From contig NZ_JAUSRN010000008.1 in NCBI RefSeq assembly GCF_030811855.1, positions 124,001 through 188,000 on the forward strand: a stretch of DNA of 64,000 nt, written 5' to 3'. Position 1 is the stretch's first letter. The number at the start of each line of letters is the position of its first letter. The notes under the pieces were generated by a model. That model saw only the letters and a program-made list of their open reading frames with translations, was not told the origin of the DNA and ran no database searches. The translations under genes and the position numbers were made by a program. Shown piece by piece: positions 7,596 to 16,631 of this stretch. The stretch comes from Variovorax paradoxus (lineage in GTDB: Bacteria; Pseudomonadota; Gammaproteobacteria; Burkholderiales; Burkholderiaceae_C).

Positions 7596-9193
7596 TGCAA
7601 GGCTCCTGCGCCTGGCTGCTGCTGCGTCGCGCCGGCCATCGCCAGCCCGATGGCTTCGCGCGTCCAGGCCGCGGCCGGCCGTGCTTCGCCCAGATGCCCG
7701 CCGTGCATCACCGCGACGCGATCGCCGAGCGCGAGCACTTCGTCGAGATCGTCGGAAATCACCAGCACCGCCGCGCCAGCATCGCGCGCGGCGATCAGCT
7801 GCTGCTGCACATAGGCCACGGCGCCGATGTCGAGGCCCCAGGTCGGCTGGTGCGCGACGATCAGGCGCGGCGCGCGCGTCGGGTATTTCTTGTTGTCGGC
7901 GTCTTCGGCCTGCTCGGGCGCGAGCAGCGCCCGCCCCAGGATCAGCTTCTGCATGTTCCCGCCGGAGAGCGAGCGGGCCGGCGCCATCAGGCCGGCGCCG
8001 CGCACGTCGAATGCTTTTTCGATGCGCCTGGCATGAAGCCGCGCGGCCGCGCGCCGAACGACCCACGACCAGCGCGAGAACACAGGGCTGCGCAGCCGCT
8101 CCGACACCGCGTTCTCCCACACCGGCAGGTCGCCGACCACGCCGACGGCATGACGGTCTTCGGGAATGCGCGCCACACCGCGCTGCACCAGCCGGGCAGG
8201 CGAGGGCGGCAGCGCGCGGCCCATCAGCTGGGCCGTGCCCGAGGTGGCACGGCGCGTGCCGCACAGCAGCTCGGCCAGCGCCACCTGGCCGTTGCCCGAA
8301 ACGCCCGCGATGGCGGTGATCTCGCCGGCGCGCAGCGTCAGCGACACCTCGCGGAGGGCGCTCGAATGGTCCTGCCCGCCGTCCTTGGCCGATGCGGTGC
8401 TCACGTGGTCGAGCACGCAGACGGCATCGCCCACCGACTTGGCCGGCCGGCGCTGCGGGGCGTCGACCGCATGCCCGACCATCCAGAGCGCCAGCTGCGC
8501 CTGCGTGGTCTCGGCCGTGCGCGCCTCGGCCACGAGCTTGCCGCCGCGCAACACGGCAATGCGCTGCGACACGCGCAGCACCTCGCCAAGCTTGTGGCTG
8601 ATGAAGATCACCGACAGGCCCTGCGCCACCATCTGCGCGAGCGTGGCAAACAGCGCTTCGCTTTCCTGCGGCGTCAGCACGGCGGTCGGCTCGTCGAGGA
8701 TCAGGATGCGCGCGCCGCGGTACAGCGCCTTGAGGATCTCCACTCGCTGCCGCTCGCCAACCGACAGGCTGCCGATCATCGCGTCGGGCTCCACCGGCAG
8801 GCCGAAGCGTAGCGCCACTTCGAGCAGGCGGGCGCGTGCCGCCGCGCGGCGCGAGAACACGCGCCACAACGGCTCGGTGCCCATGATCACGTTGTCGAGC
8901 ACGCTGAGGTTGTCGGCCAGCGTGAAGTGTTGGTGCACCATGCCTACACCAGCGGCCAGTGCGGCCTTGGGATTGCCGGCAGGCAACGGCGCACCGAACA
9001 CCTCGATGCTGCCCTCGTCGGCGACGTAGTGGCCGAACAGGATCGACATCAAGGTCGACTTGCCCGCGCCGTTCTCGCCCAGCAGCGCGAGCACTTCGCC
9101 TGCTTGCAGGTCGAGCGAGATGCCGTCGTTCGCAACGAGAGAGCCGAAGCGCTTGGTGATGCCCTGAAGACGCAGAACGGTGGCGTTGCTCAT
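7592..9193 (-). CDS. ABC importer ATP-binding protein with two ATPase domains (BMP/nucleoside type)
   Basis: 533 residues. The first domain has Walker A GENGAGKST, a VGERQ signature in place of LSGGQ, and LILDEPTAVLTP. The second has the degenerate GVSGNGQVAL loop usual for this family and a normal LSGGNMQK signature. It energises uptake through the two permeases. The frame is open upstream to 9661, but the ATG at 9193 begins the family's normal N-terminus MSNATVLRLQGITKRFG and lies just outside the repeat element. Odd: about 19 residues (including AEDADNKKYPTR) interrupt the second domain between GRALL and LIVAHQPTWGLD, where relatives are continuous. Confidence 0.9.
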   Translation of the reverse strand: MSNATVLRLQGITKRFGSLVANDGISLDLQAGEVLALLGENGAGKSTLMSILFGHYVADEGSIEVFGAPLPAGNPKAALAAGVGMVHQHFTLADNLSVLDNVIMGTEPLWRVFSRRAAARARLLEVALRFGLPVEPDAMIGSLSVGERQRVEILKALYRGARILILDEPTAVLTPQESEALFATLAQMVAQGLSVIFISHKLGEVLRVSQRIAVLRGGKLVAEARTAETTQAQLALWMVGHAVDAPQRRPAKSVGDAVCVLDHVSTASAKDGGQDHSSALREVSLTLRAGEITAIAGVSGNGQVALAELLCGTRRATSGTAQLMGRALPPSPARLVQRGVARIPEDRHAVGVVGDLPVWENAVSERLRSPVFSRWSWVVRRAAARLHARRIEKAFDVRGAGLMAPARSLSGGNMQKLILGRALLAPEQAEDADNKKYPTRAPRLIVAHQPTWGLDIGAVAYVQQQLIAARDAGAAVLVISDDLDEVLALGDRVAVMHGGHLGEARPAAAWTREAIGLAMAGATQQQPGAGALQ

Positions 9194-9202
9194 GAATATC
9201 TT

Positions 9203-9318
9203 GCTCCTTCCCCCTCTGGGGGAAGGCTGGGATGGGGGCAAGCAGCGCCCGCAACGCCAGGGTGATCGATCGAAGGCCGCCTGCCCCCACCCCGACCCTC
9301 CCCCGGGAGGGGAGGGAG
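9203..9318. repeat. Intergenic G+C-rich repeat, family A, copy 2 (inverted relative to copy 1)
   Basis: CCTTCCCCC-TCT-GGGGGAAGG at its left end continues into CTGGGATGGGGGCAAGCAGCGC; the right end carries GCCCCCACCCCGACCCTCCC and a GGGAGGGG arm. Reading it backwards on the other strand gives the same order as 6411-6508. It lies between the ATPase and the nucleosidase genes. Confidence 0.8.
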
Positions 9319-9329
9319 TGAAAGCGGGA

Positions 9330-10271
9330 TCACTTCCATGCAGCCAGGAACGCCAGCATGACCTTGGCCGAGTTGTCCGCCGCAATGCCCATGAAGGTGC
9401 CCATCTCGTTCTCGCCGTCTCCGCCGCCCGCAAGGTCGCTGAGGGAACGGAAGGCGATGTAGGGCACGCCGTTGCTGTAGGCCACCATGCCCACGGCCGC
9501 GGTCTCCATGTCGAGCACGTTGGCCTGGAAAGTCTTGAAGGTGTATTCGCGATACGCCTTGTTGTCCATGAAGGCCTGGCCGGAGACGCCGTTGCCGCCG
9601 ACCACCAGCTGGGGCTTGCGCGCCAGGCACTTGCCGGCACTGCAGTTCGCCAGGTCGACATTGCGAATGCTGCGCGCGACGTCCAGCATCTTCGGATCGG
9701 CCTCGAACCAGAACTTGCGCACGATCTGCGGATGCGCCGCCGAGCGCACTTCGACCGGGCGCGGATGCATCATGCCGAAATTGGGCAGCGTGGCATCCTT
9801 GATAAAGGGCGGCGCGGCGTATTTGCCCGGCGCGGTTTCGCGCGCCATCAGCACTTCGAGGTACTGACCCCATTGCGCCGGCACCGTGACGTCGCCGACG
9901 TGCAGCTGTGGATTCACACCGCCCGCGATACCGCTGAAGACGATATTGGTGATGCGAAACCGGTCGAGCACCACCTGCGTGTTCATCGTCGCATTGGTCA
10001 TGCTGATGCCCGAGAGGAACAGCACGACCGGCTTGCCTTCGAGCGTGCCGGTGGTGAACTCGACGCCGTTGACGCTGTGCTTTGCCGCTCCCTGCAGGCG
10101 GTTCAGCAGCAGCGTGAGTTCGGGCTGGAAAGCCGAGATCACGGCAATGCGCGGCGCGTCGTCCAGCCGGACGTTGCGAGTGTCGGCGCTACCGGTCTTG
10201 TAGACGCCGGCACAACCGGAAAGACCGAGGGCCAGCACGCCGGCCGCTAGAAGAGAGCGCCAGCGCATCAT
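9330..10271 (-). CDS. Lipoprotein of the MTAN/nucleoside phosphorylase superfamily
   Basis: 313 residues. The N-terminus is a lipoprotein signal peptide with lipobox L17-S18-G19-C20, so the protein is exported and lipid-anchored. The mature domain keeps the catalytic layout of MTA/SAH nucleosidase: Glu51 in AFQPELTLL (the E. coli Glu12 position), Met255-Glu256 in VLDMETAAVG (ribose binding), and Asp279 in RSLSDLAG (the Asp197 position). It should cleave the glycosidic bond of a nucleoside, releasing a base. It sits between the importer ATPase and the binding-protein gene, suggesting that it produces the imported base outside the inner membrane. Hydrolysis rather than phosphorolysis is inferred. 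The first of two ATGs is used. Confidence 0.85.
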   Translation of the reverse strand: MMRWRSLLAAGVLALGLSGCAGVYKTGSADTRNVRLDDAPRIAVISAFQPELTLLLNRLQGAAKHSVNGVEFTTGTLEGKPVVLFLSGISMTNATMNTQVVLDRFRITNIVFSGIAGGVNPQLHVGDVTVPAQWGQYLEVLMARETAPGKYAAPPFIKDATLPNFGMMHPRPVEVRSAAHPQIVRKFWFEADPKMLDVARSIRNVDLANCSAGKCLARKPQLVVGGNGVSGQAFMDNKAYREYTFKTFQANVLDMETAAVGMVAYSNGVPYIAFRSLSDLAGGGDGENEMGTFMGIAADNSAKVMLAFLAAWK

Positions 10272-10282
10272 CGTCGGCTTCC

Positions 10283-11287
10283 TCACTTCGCTGTTGACTT
10301 GGGTTGCGAGTCGTCGACCTTCACCGTGAACTTGCCGGCCAAAATGTCGGCCTGCCTTGCCTTTACCTTGGCGACGATGTCGGCGGGAACCTTCTTCTCG
10401 AAGGTGCCGAGCGGCGCGAGCTCCGAGCCCTTGTGCTTCATGGTCGAGTAGACGCCGTAGTCCTCGGCCGTGAACTTGCCTTCCTTCACGAGCTTGATCG
10501 CGCGGTCGGCCGAGGGCTCGAAGTTCCACAGGGCCGAGGCCACCACCGTGTCAGGGTATTGCGCCTGCGTGTCGATCACGTTGCCGATGGCGAGCTTGCC
10601 TTTTTCCTTGGCCGCATCGGAGACGCCGAAGCGCTCGGCATACATCACGTCGGCGCCTTTATCGATCATCGCGAAAGCCGCTTCCTTGGCCTTGGGCGGG
10701 TCGAACCAGCTGTTGATGAAGCTCACGCTGAACTCGACCTTGGGGTTGGTTTCCTTCGCGCCGGCCATGAAGGCATTCATGAGCCGATTCACTTCAGGAA
10801 TGGGGAAGCCGCCGACCATGCCGATGCGATTGGTCTTGGTCATGCCGCCGGCCACCATGCCGGAGAGATACGCCGGCTCCTGGATGTAGTTGTCGAACAC
10901 GCTGAAGTTGGGCGCCTGAGGCTTGAGCGACGAGCCCATCAGGAAGGCGACCTTCGGAAAGTCTTTCGCGACCTTGCGCGCCGCCGCTTCCACGCCGAAC
11001 ACTTCGCCGAGAATCAGCTGGTTGCCGCCCGTGGCGTACTCGCGCATCACGCGTTCGTAGTCGGCGTTGCTGACGTTCTCGGTGGCCTTGTATTCGATCT
11101 CGCCGCGCGCCTCGGCCGCCTTGAGCGCCTTGTGGATGCGGCCCACCCATTGCTGTTCGAAGGGCACGGTGTACACCGCCGCCACCTTGAGCTTGGCCTG
11201 TGCGAGCGCAAGGCCGGGCGCGCCCGCCGCAAGCGCTGCCGCGGCAATGGCGACCGAACGAATGATCAACTGACGGCGTGCTGTCAC
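10283..11287 (-). CDS. BMP-family substrate-binding protein of the nucleobase importer
   Basis: 334 residues from a GTG start with AGGAG seven bases upstream; longer in-frame extensions run into the repeat element and are rejected. The signal peptide starts VTARRQLIIRS and is strongly hydrophobic, ending at ALAQA; the paired arginines make Tat export possible. The mature protein is of the Bmp/Med family (PF02608 type) with the FEQQWVGRIHKAL, NQLILGEVFG and GGFPIPEVNRLMNAF segments. It would bind the substrate in the periplasm and deliver it to the two permeases. Eleven bases separate it from the nucleosidase gene, supporting one operon. Confidence 0.88.
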   Translation of the reverse strand: MTARRQLIIRSVAIAAAALAAGAPGLALAQAKLKVAAVYTVPFEQQWVGRIHKALKAAEARGEIEYKATENVSNADYERVMREYATGGNQLILGEVFGVEAAARKVAKDFPKVAFLMGSSLKPQAPNFSVFDNYIQEPAYLSGMVAGGMTKTNRIGMVGGFPIPEVNRLMNAFMAGAKETNPKVEFSVSFINSWFDPPKAKEAAFAMIDKGADVMYAERFGVSDAAKEKGKLAIGNVIDTQAQYPDTVVASALWNFEPSADRAIKLVKEGKFTAEDYGVYSTMKHKGSELAPLGTFEKKVPADIVAKVKARQADILAGKFTVKVDDSQPKSTAK

Positions 11288-11348
11288 GGTGCTTCTCCTC
11301 GGTATAAAAAATTCTCGACCGCGCTCCCCGTGCCTCTTCCAGAAACAC

Positions 11349-11434
11349 CGCGGAACCGGCTTTGCCGGGCCGCTGGTGTTGCCCCCTTGAGGGGGGAGTC
11401 GAGCTACACGAAGTGAGCGAGGGACGGGGGTGGG
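11349..11434 (+). repeat. Intergenic G+C-rich repeat, family B, copy 1
   Basis: Begins CGGAACCGGCTTTGCCGGGC, an inverted-repeat core, then CCCCCTTGAGGGGG and ends with ACACGAAGTGAGCG. A second copy in the same orientation lies at 37296-37387. This copy fills the gap between upp and the binding-protein gene and stops right at the upp stop codon. Confidence 0.75.
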
Positions 11435-11435
11435 T

Positions 11436-12065
<630 letters not shown>

Positions 12066-12101
12066 TGGATTTTTATTTCTGCCGTTGCTGATGCAGGGAG
12101 T

Positions 12102-13514
12102 CTAAAAGACGGTGCCGTCGCTTTCGATCAGGAGCGGTGGCGCTCCGTCACGCAAGCGTTGTGCCAAGACGCGGCCGGCGGCCCAGGTGCCGCCCTCGAG
12201 CACGCAGGCCAGCGGCAGTTCCTGCTCGGTGCGGTCGAGCATCTTGCGCACGTGCGGCGCCAGCTCGTCGAGCAGCGCCACGGTGAGCGCGCGCCATTCG
12301 ACGATGAACTCGTCGCCGGCTTTCCAGGTGCGCGAAAGGAAAGCCGGGTCCTTCGGCACGATCACGCCGCTGTCGAGCAGGAGGCCGCCGTTGCGGTATT
12401 CGGGCAGGGCGGTGAGTGCATCGAGATGGCGCACCTTCACGCCCGCCCATTCAAACGGTTCGAGCAGCGAATAGGTGAGCCATTGCGACAGCTTGTGAAA
12501 CGGCATCCAGCCGTTGGTGAGGCCGGGGCCGCGCACCGCGCTATGGCGCCAGCAGTCGCCGAGCGCAAGGGCCGGGTCGCTCCAGCCGATGCCGCCCGTG
12601 GCGTCGCTGCCGTCTGCCGCAATGCTGTCTATCGCATTGGCGGAGGGCCAGATGCCCGAGAGCGTTTCGAGCAACAGCGACAAAATCTGGTGTGCCGTGA
12701 TCTCGGCCGTGGGCGGCGCGGCGGCGCCGAACGGCGCGACCAGCGCGTCGAACATGCCGGCGGGGCGGCCGTCGTCGCCAAAGGTTTCGGGTTGCTCGCT
12801 CATGGCTTCGCCGAGCCGGCGCAGCAGCACGGTGCGGCCGGGCAGGCCCACCAGCGGGTTGACGTCGCTGACTTGGAAGGCGTCGCCGAGCCTGTCGGTC
12901 ACGAGGCCGCGCAAGCCGGCCGCGTCCACCTGCAGTGGATGGTCGGGGTCAGACGAGAACAGGCCGCTGGTGAAGGCATGGAAGCTCGCGACCGCCAGTC
13001 CTTCGGAGCGGGTGAAGCGCTCGCCCGAGGCAGGCTCGGTGTAGTGCCAGTCGGGCCCCGCGCCGGCATCGAGCAGCACGCTCACCAGCACCAGATCGAT
13101 GTGAGCGCGGGCGCGCTGCCGTGCATCGATGCGCTTGCCGAGCAGCTGGTCGAGCTGCTTCAGCCGGTCGACGCCGCCGGCCTCGAAGTGGCGCCAGCGG
13201 CTGTGATACGGAATGGTGTCCCAGGGGTAGCGCTCGCGCGTGACCTCGGCCACCGTGCGCGACGCGTCGTCCAGCGCGTCGGCACCGCCGATGCGGAACC
13301 ACTGCGACTCGCCCCGGCGCGCGCGCGCCAGCAGCGCGGCCGCGCGCTCGCGGATCGCGGCCGTGGTGCGCAGCACGGAGGCGGCGCCCGCGGGGTGGCT
13401 GGTGTCCGGCGCAAACTCGATGGCCGGATCGACGTCCCCTGCGCTGCCCGGCGGCAGGTTGCCGGAGCCATCAACGGGCAGGTAGTTGCTGATGTTTTCC
13501 TTGTTGCCGCTCAT
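12102..13514 (-). CDS. URC4/DUF1688 family protein of uracil catabolism
   Basis: 470 residues, homologous in pattern to URC4 (DUF1688), the protein of unknown chemistry required for the URC uracil-degradation pathway of Lachancea kluyveri. Recognisable blocks include RYPWDTIPYHSRWRHFEAGG, DAGAGPDWHYTE, GLAVASFHAFTSGLFS, NPLVGLPGRTVLLRRLG and GDCWRHSAVRG. No signal peptide or membrane segment is seen, so it is cytosolic. The ATG overlaps the stop of the upstream GTP cyclohydrolase-like gene (ATGA), and upp follows directly. The biochemical step remains unassigned in what I know; ring or ribosylurea processing is inferred from the pathway. Confidence 0.85.
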   Translation of the reverse strand: MSGNKENISNYLPVDGSGNLPPGSAGDVDPAIEFAPDTSHPAGAASVLRTTAAIRERAAALLARARRGESQWFRIGGADALDDASRTVAEVTRERYPWDTIPYHSRWRHFEAGGVDRLKQLDQLLGKRIDARQRARAHIDLVLVSVLLDAGAGPDWHYTEPASGERFTRSEGLAVASFHAFTSGLFSSDPDHPLQVDAAGLRGLVTDRLGDAFQVSDVNPLVGLPGRTVLLRRLGEAMSEQPETFGDDGRPAGMFDALVAPFGAAAPPTAEITAHQILSLLLETLSGIWPSANAIDSIAADGSDATGGIGWSDPALALGDCWRHSAVRGPGLTNGWMPFHKLSQWLTYSLLEPFEWAGVKVRHLDALTALPEYRNGGLLLDSGVIVPKDPAFLSRTWKAGDEFIVEWRALTVALLDELAPHVRKMLDRTEQELPLACVLEGGTWAAGRVLAQRLRDGAPPLLIESDGTVF

Positions 13515-14839
13515 TCGCTCAATCCCCGGCCCTTGGCCTTCTTGAGTTCCTCGGCGTCCGGCACCGGGCCGGGCGTGAAATAGCCGGCCGCCATCTTGGC
13601 GTCCATCTCGACGCGGGCGTCGGCCGGAATCAGTTCGTCCGGAATGTTCACGCGCTCGCCGATCTCGATGCCAGAGCCGGTGATGGCGTCGAACTTCATG
13701 TTGCTCATCGACACGAGCCGATGGATCTTCTTGATGCCGAGCCAGTGGAAGACGTCTGGCATCAGCTCCTGAAAGCGCATGTCCTGCACGCCGGCCACGC
13801 ACTCGGTGCGCGCGAAATACTGGTCGGCCGTGTCGCCGCCGAGCTGGCGCTTGCGTGCGTTGTAGACCAGGAACTTGGTCACCTCGCCGAGCGCGCGGCC
13901 TTCCTTGCGCGAGTAGGCGATGAGGCCGACGCCGCCGCGCTGCGCGCCCTGGATGCACTCTTCGATGGCGTGCGTGAGGTAGGGGCGGCAGGTGCAGATG
14001 TCGGAGCCGAACACGTCGGAGCCGTTGCACTCGTCGTGGATGCGCGCGGTGAGCTCTACCTCCGGGTTGGCCAGGTCGCGCGGGTTGCCGAAGATGTAGA
14101 GCGTCTGCCCGCCGATCGGCGGCAGGAACACCTCCAGGTCGGAGCGCGTGACGAGCTCGGGGTACATGCCGCCGGTCTCTTCGAAGAGCGTGCGGCGCAG
14201 GTCGGTCTCGGAGCAGCCGAAGCGCCGCGCCACCTCGGGCAGGTACCACACGGGCTCGATGGCGGCCTTGGTCACCATGGCGGCGCCGCCGGCGGTCAGA
14301 AAGTGGCCGTCGGCCTTGAGGCGACCACTTTGCAGCGCCTCGATCACCTCGGGCAGGATCACATGCGCCTTGGTGATCGCGATGGTCGGGCGAATGTCGT
14401 AGCCCGCCGCCAGCTCGGCGGAGAACACATCGGCCACCAACGCGCCCCAGGGGTCGAGCGAGACGATGCGCCCGGGTTCGCTCCATTGCGGGTAAGGGCC
14501 GATCACGTCCGTTGGCGCGGTGTTGGTCAGGTCGGCCTTGTGTTCGCGCTTGAGGGCGCCGGCCGCCACGGCCAGTGCGCGGTACACGCTGTAGGACCCG
14601 CTGTGCGTGCCGATCACGTTGCGATGCGCCCGCTTCGTGGTGGTGCCCACCACGGGTCCGCGCTCCGTGGCCGTGGCCGCTCCCCATCGGATAGGCAGGG
14701 CGCCAAAACCTCCGGCATGGGAGGTCAGCCGGATGTGGCCGGTCGACGACGAAGGATGGAGCGGGGGAAGGGGGGAGACGACAGGAGTTGCCGGAGTCGC
14801 TGGGATCACCGAAGAGGTCACTGTGCTATCTGCGGACAT
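13511..14839 (-). CDS. GTP cyclohydrolase II-like protein, URC1 type
   Basis: 442 residues, longer than RibA because of an N-terminal domain of about 190 residues. The GTP cyclohydrolase II zinc ligands are kept with exact spacing in DECNGSDVFGSDICTC (C-x10-C-x-C), followed by SRKEGRALG and FARTECVAG segments. The extended architecture and pairing with a DUF1688 gene identify the URC1 group of uracil catabolism rather than riboflavin synthesis. It is the first gene of the leftward locus: a good sigma-70 type promoter lies at 14860-14888 and a GAGGG ribosome site precedes the ATG. Substrate is likely a pyrimidine compound, which is inference from the pathway. Confidence 0.87.
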   Translation of the reverse strand: MSADSTVTSSVIPATPATPVVSPLPPLHPSSSTGHIRLTSHAGGFGALPIRWGAATATERGPVVGTTTKRAHRNVIGTHSGSYSVYRALAVAAGALKREHKADLTNTAPTDVIGPYPQWSEPGRIVSLDPWGALVADVFSAELAAGYDIRPTIAITKAHVILPEVIEALQSGRLKADGHFLTAGGAAMVTKAAIEPVWYLPEVARRFGCSETDLRRTLFEETGGMYPELVTRSDLEVFLPPIGGQTLYIFGNPRDLANPEVELTARIHDECNGSDVFGSDICTCRPYLTHAIEECIQGAQRGGVGLIAYSRKEGRALGEVTKFLVYNARKRQLGGDTADQYFARTECVAGVQDMRFQELMPDVFHWLGIKKIHRLVSMSNMKFDAITGSGIEIGERVNIPDELIPADARVEMDAKMAAGYFTPGPVPDAEELKKAKGRGLSE

Positions 14840-14859
14840 TGGAGGCCCTCAAAAAATGC

Positions 14860-14888
14860 AATGTACCGATCACTCGCGCGGCTGGCAA
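14860..14888 (-). promoter_or_regulatory. Promoter of the urc/nucleobase operon
   Basis: On the minus strand TTGCCA (14883-14888) is followed by exactly 17 bases and TACATT (14860-14865), giving a transcription start near 14853 and a short leader with GAGGG before the urc1 ATG at 14839. No other good promoter is seen further down the operon. Confidence 0.65.
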
Positions 14889-14951
14889 GCAGGGCGCGAA
14901 GGTCGTCATTGCTGCCGGGCCGTGGCAAGTCCGCCGCAGCCAGAGTGCTGC

Positions 14952-15422
14952 TCAGGCCGGCGAAGAGCGCAGGCCGTAGACCTTGCCGCCGACGAACAGG
15001 TATTCGGCGCGCAGCACGGGGTCGCCTTTTTCGCCGGTGAACGTGAAGCCCAGCGCTGCGACCTGCGTGCCGGGCTTGATTTCGTCCAATCCCCAGGCCT
15101 GCAGTCGCGTGAGCGGCGCCAGTTCGATAGTCCACTTGCGGTCGCGGCGCGTCGGCAGCTGCGCCTTGGCCAGCAGACCGGGGCCATCGACTGTCGCGCT
15201 TTGCTTGGGCAACGCACGCTGCTTCAGATCGGCCGGCAGGGTCGGGTTCTCGGGCAGTTCGAGTTCCAGCTCACCATGCGGGTTGCGCCACATGACCTTG
15301 GTCGCACGCCCCTCCAGATAGAGCGGGCGGTCCTGGTCGAAGCTGCTCCACCCATGGTGCGCCCAGGCAGGAAGGGCCAGGCCCAGCGAACCGGCAACCA
15401 ACAAGCGTCGTCTCTGAATCAT
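14952..15422 (-). CDS. DUF6152-type periplasmic protein
   Basis: 156 residues. A signal peptide begins MIQRRRLLVAGSLGLALPAW with consecutive arginines (possible Tat substrate) and a cleavage site before HHGWSSFD. The mature N-terminus AHHGWSSFDQ and the segments TKVMWRNPHGELELEL and LRAEYLFVGGKVYGL match the small DUF6152 group of secreted proteins, whose function is not known to me. The His-His at the mature N-terminus could bind metal, which is inference. It follows the DUF6644-like gene by 28 bases and is probably co-transcribed. Confidence 0.7.
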   Translation of the reverse strand: MIQRRRLLVAGSLGLALPAWAHHGWSSFDQDRPLYLEGRATKVMWRNPHGELELELPENPTLPADLKQRALPKQSATVDGPGLLAKAQLPTRRDRKWTIELAPLTRLQAWGLDEIKPGTQVAALGFTFTGEKGDPVLRAEYLFVGGKVYGLRSSPA

Positions 15423-15450
15423 CTCGGTCTCCTTGGCTTAGAACCTTGGC

Positions 15451-15870
15451 TTAGATGTAGGCAATCCAGCGCCCGCAAATGATGACAGCGAGCCAAAACC
15501 CCAACGACAAAAGGCATTGCGCCTTGGCCACCCTGCCAGTGGCGGCGGGGCCGCCCCGAACGTGAAACCAGATGGCGTTGGCGCCCGCCAGGCCGATCAG
15601 CAGCAGCTTCACCCGAAACGCGTTGTTGGCCAGCAGTTCACCGGGCTGAGTCGAAAACATGGTGAGGCCGGTAGCGGCGCACAGGCCGAAGCCGACCAAT
15701 GCCGGCAGCAGTGTCAGGCGGGCCAGTTGCGGCGCCGAAAGCTCGCGGCCGAGGCCGAGCACGCGCAGTTCGAACACCAGGAGGCCGCCGAACAGCAGCG
15801 CAATGCCGACGATGTGCACCACTTCCAGTGCCGGATAGGCCCAGGGGTTCGAAGCGAGCCCGGACAGCAT
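15451..15870 (-). CDS. DUF6644-like inner-membrane protein
   Basis: 139 residues with about four membrane segments (around ALEVVHIVGIALLFGGLLV, LLPALVGFGLCAATGLTMF, KLLLIGLAGANAIW and LLSLGFWLAVIICGRW). The block WAYPALEVVHIVG with a conserved His is typical of the small four-helix family listed as DUF6644; some members lie near copper or haem functions, but no activity is established. It begins the leftward pair with the DUF6152 gene and is divergent from the ECF sigma gene. The sigma-type promoter motif found before the sigma gene does not occur in the orientation that would drive this gene. Confidence 0.6.
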   Translation of the reverse strand: MLSGLASNPWAYPALEVVHIVGIALLFGGLLVFELRVLGLGRELSAPQLARLTLLPALVGFGLCAATGLTMFSTQPGELLANNAFRVKLLLIGLAGANAIWFHVRGGPAATGRVAKAQCLLSLGFWLAVIICGRWIAYI

Positions 15871-16033
15871 CGGCTTCAGGCCCTGGTTGGGCGCTGTTCA
15901 CGGCCCGAGAGACACGAAGTGGCAGCTTGCATGGGCGCTCCTTGCATGGGTTCGGCCGAGCTTAGCCGACCGCGGAACGTGGTGCCGCGACCGGGCACGG
16001 CACAATCCGGCGGAATCTTTTTTCGAAAGGGCT

Positions 16034-16059
16034 GTAACCAGCCGGTCCGATGGTACGAA
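16034..16059 (+). promoter_or_regulatory. Candidate ECF sigma autoregulatory promoter (GTAACC-N16-CGAA)
   Basis: GTAACC at 16034-16039, a 16-base spacer, and CGAA at 16056-16059, ending 23 bases before the sigma-factor ATG. The arrangement matches what I recall for SigF/NrsF-controlled promoters of Caulobacter. A possible upstream ATG at 16050 would lie inside the promoter, which supports the start at 16083. Confidence 0.65.
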
Positions 16060-16082
16060 ACACAGTGGACAGCAGGGCGCGA

Positions 16083-16631
16083 ATGAGCGACGCCGAAGCG
16101 GCGCTGCGGAGCCTGTTCCTGCGCGGCCTGGACGGCGACGCAGCGGCCTATCGCGAGTTCCTGCAAAAACTCAGCGCGCACCTGCGCGCTTTTCTGGGCA
16201 AGCGCCTGTTCGGCTGGCCCGATGAAGTGGAAGACCTTGTCCAGGAATGCCTGCTCGCCATGCACAACCAGCGCCACACCTACCAGAGCGACCAGCCGTT
16301 GACGGCCTGGGTGCATGCGATTGCGCGCTACAAGATGATCGATCTGCTGCGCGCCAAGTCCGCGCGCGAAGCGTTGCATGACCCGCTGGACGACGACCTG
16401 GCGGTGTTCGCCGAATCGGCCACCGATGCCAGCGACGCGCGCCGCGACCTGGGCGGTCTGCTGCAGACGCTGCCCGAGCGCCAGCGCCTGCCGATCGTGC
16501 ACGTGAAGCTCGAAGGCCTTTCGGTGGCCGAGACCGCCAGCCTGACCGGCATGTCCGAGTCGGCCGTGAAGGTGGGCATCCATCGTGGCCTGAAGGCGCT
16601 CGCAGCACGAATGGGAGGCAAGACCTCATGA
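16083..16631 (+). CDS. ECF-family RNA polymerase sigma factor (SigF-like, NrsF-controlled)
   Basis: 182 residues. Region 2 is seen at [20 protein letters not shown] with the adjoining [17 protein letters not shown], and region 4 at [21 protein letters not shown] followed by the helix-turn-helix [17 protein letters not shown]. It directs core polymerase to a small regulon, released when its anti-sigma partner senses a stress. The gene is followed with an ATGA overlap by a DUF1109/NrsF-type anti-sigma gene. The start at 16083 is preferred over 16050 because the latter lies within the promoter. Heavy-metal or oxidative stress is the likely cue by analogy with Caulobacter SigF. Confidence 0.9.
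   Translation: MSDAEAALRSLFLRGLDGDAAAYREFLQKLSAHLRAFLGKRLFGWPDEVEDLVQECLLAMHNQRHTYQSDQPLTAWVHAIARYKMIDLLRAKSAREALHDPLDDDLAVFAESATDASDARRDLGGLLQTLPERQRLPIVHVKLEGLSVAETASLTGMSESAVKVGIHRGLKALAARMGGKTS

Noticed and set aside
9194..9661. Upstream extension of the importer ATPase frame
   Set aside because: It runs through a repeat element and the lipoprotein gene; the family N-terminus begins at 9193.
15871..16030. ECF-type promoter for the divergent DUF6644-DUF6152 pair
   Set aside because: No TTCG-N16-GGTTAC arrangement is present in the plus-strand reading of this gap.
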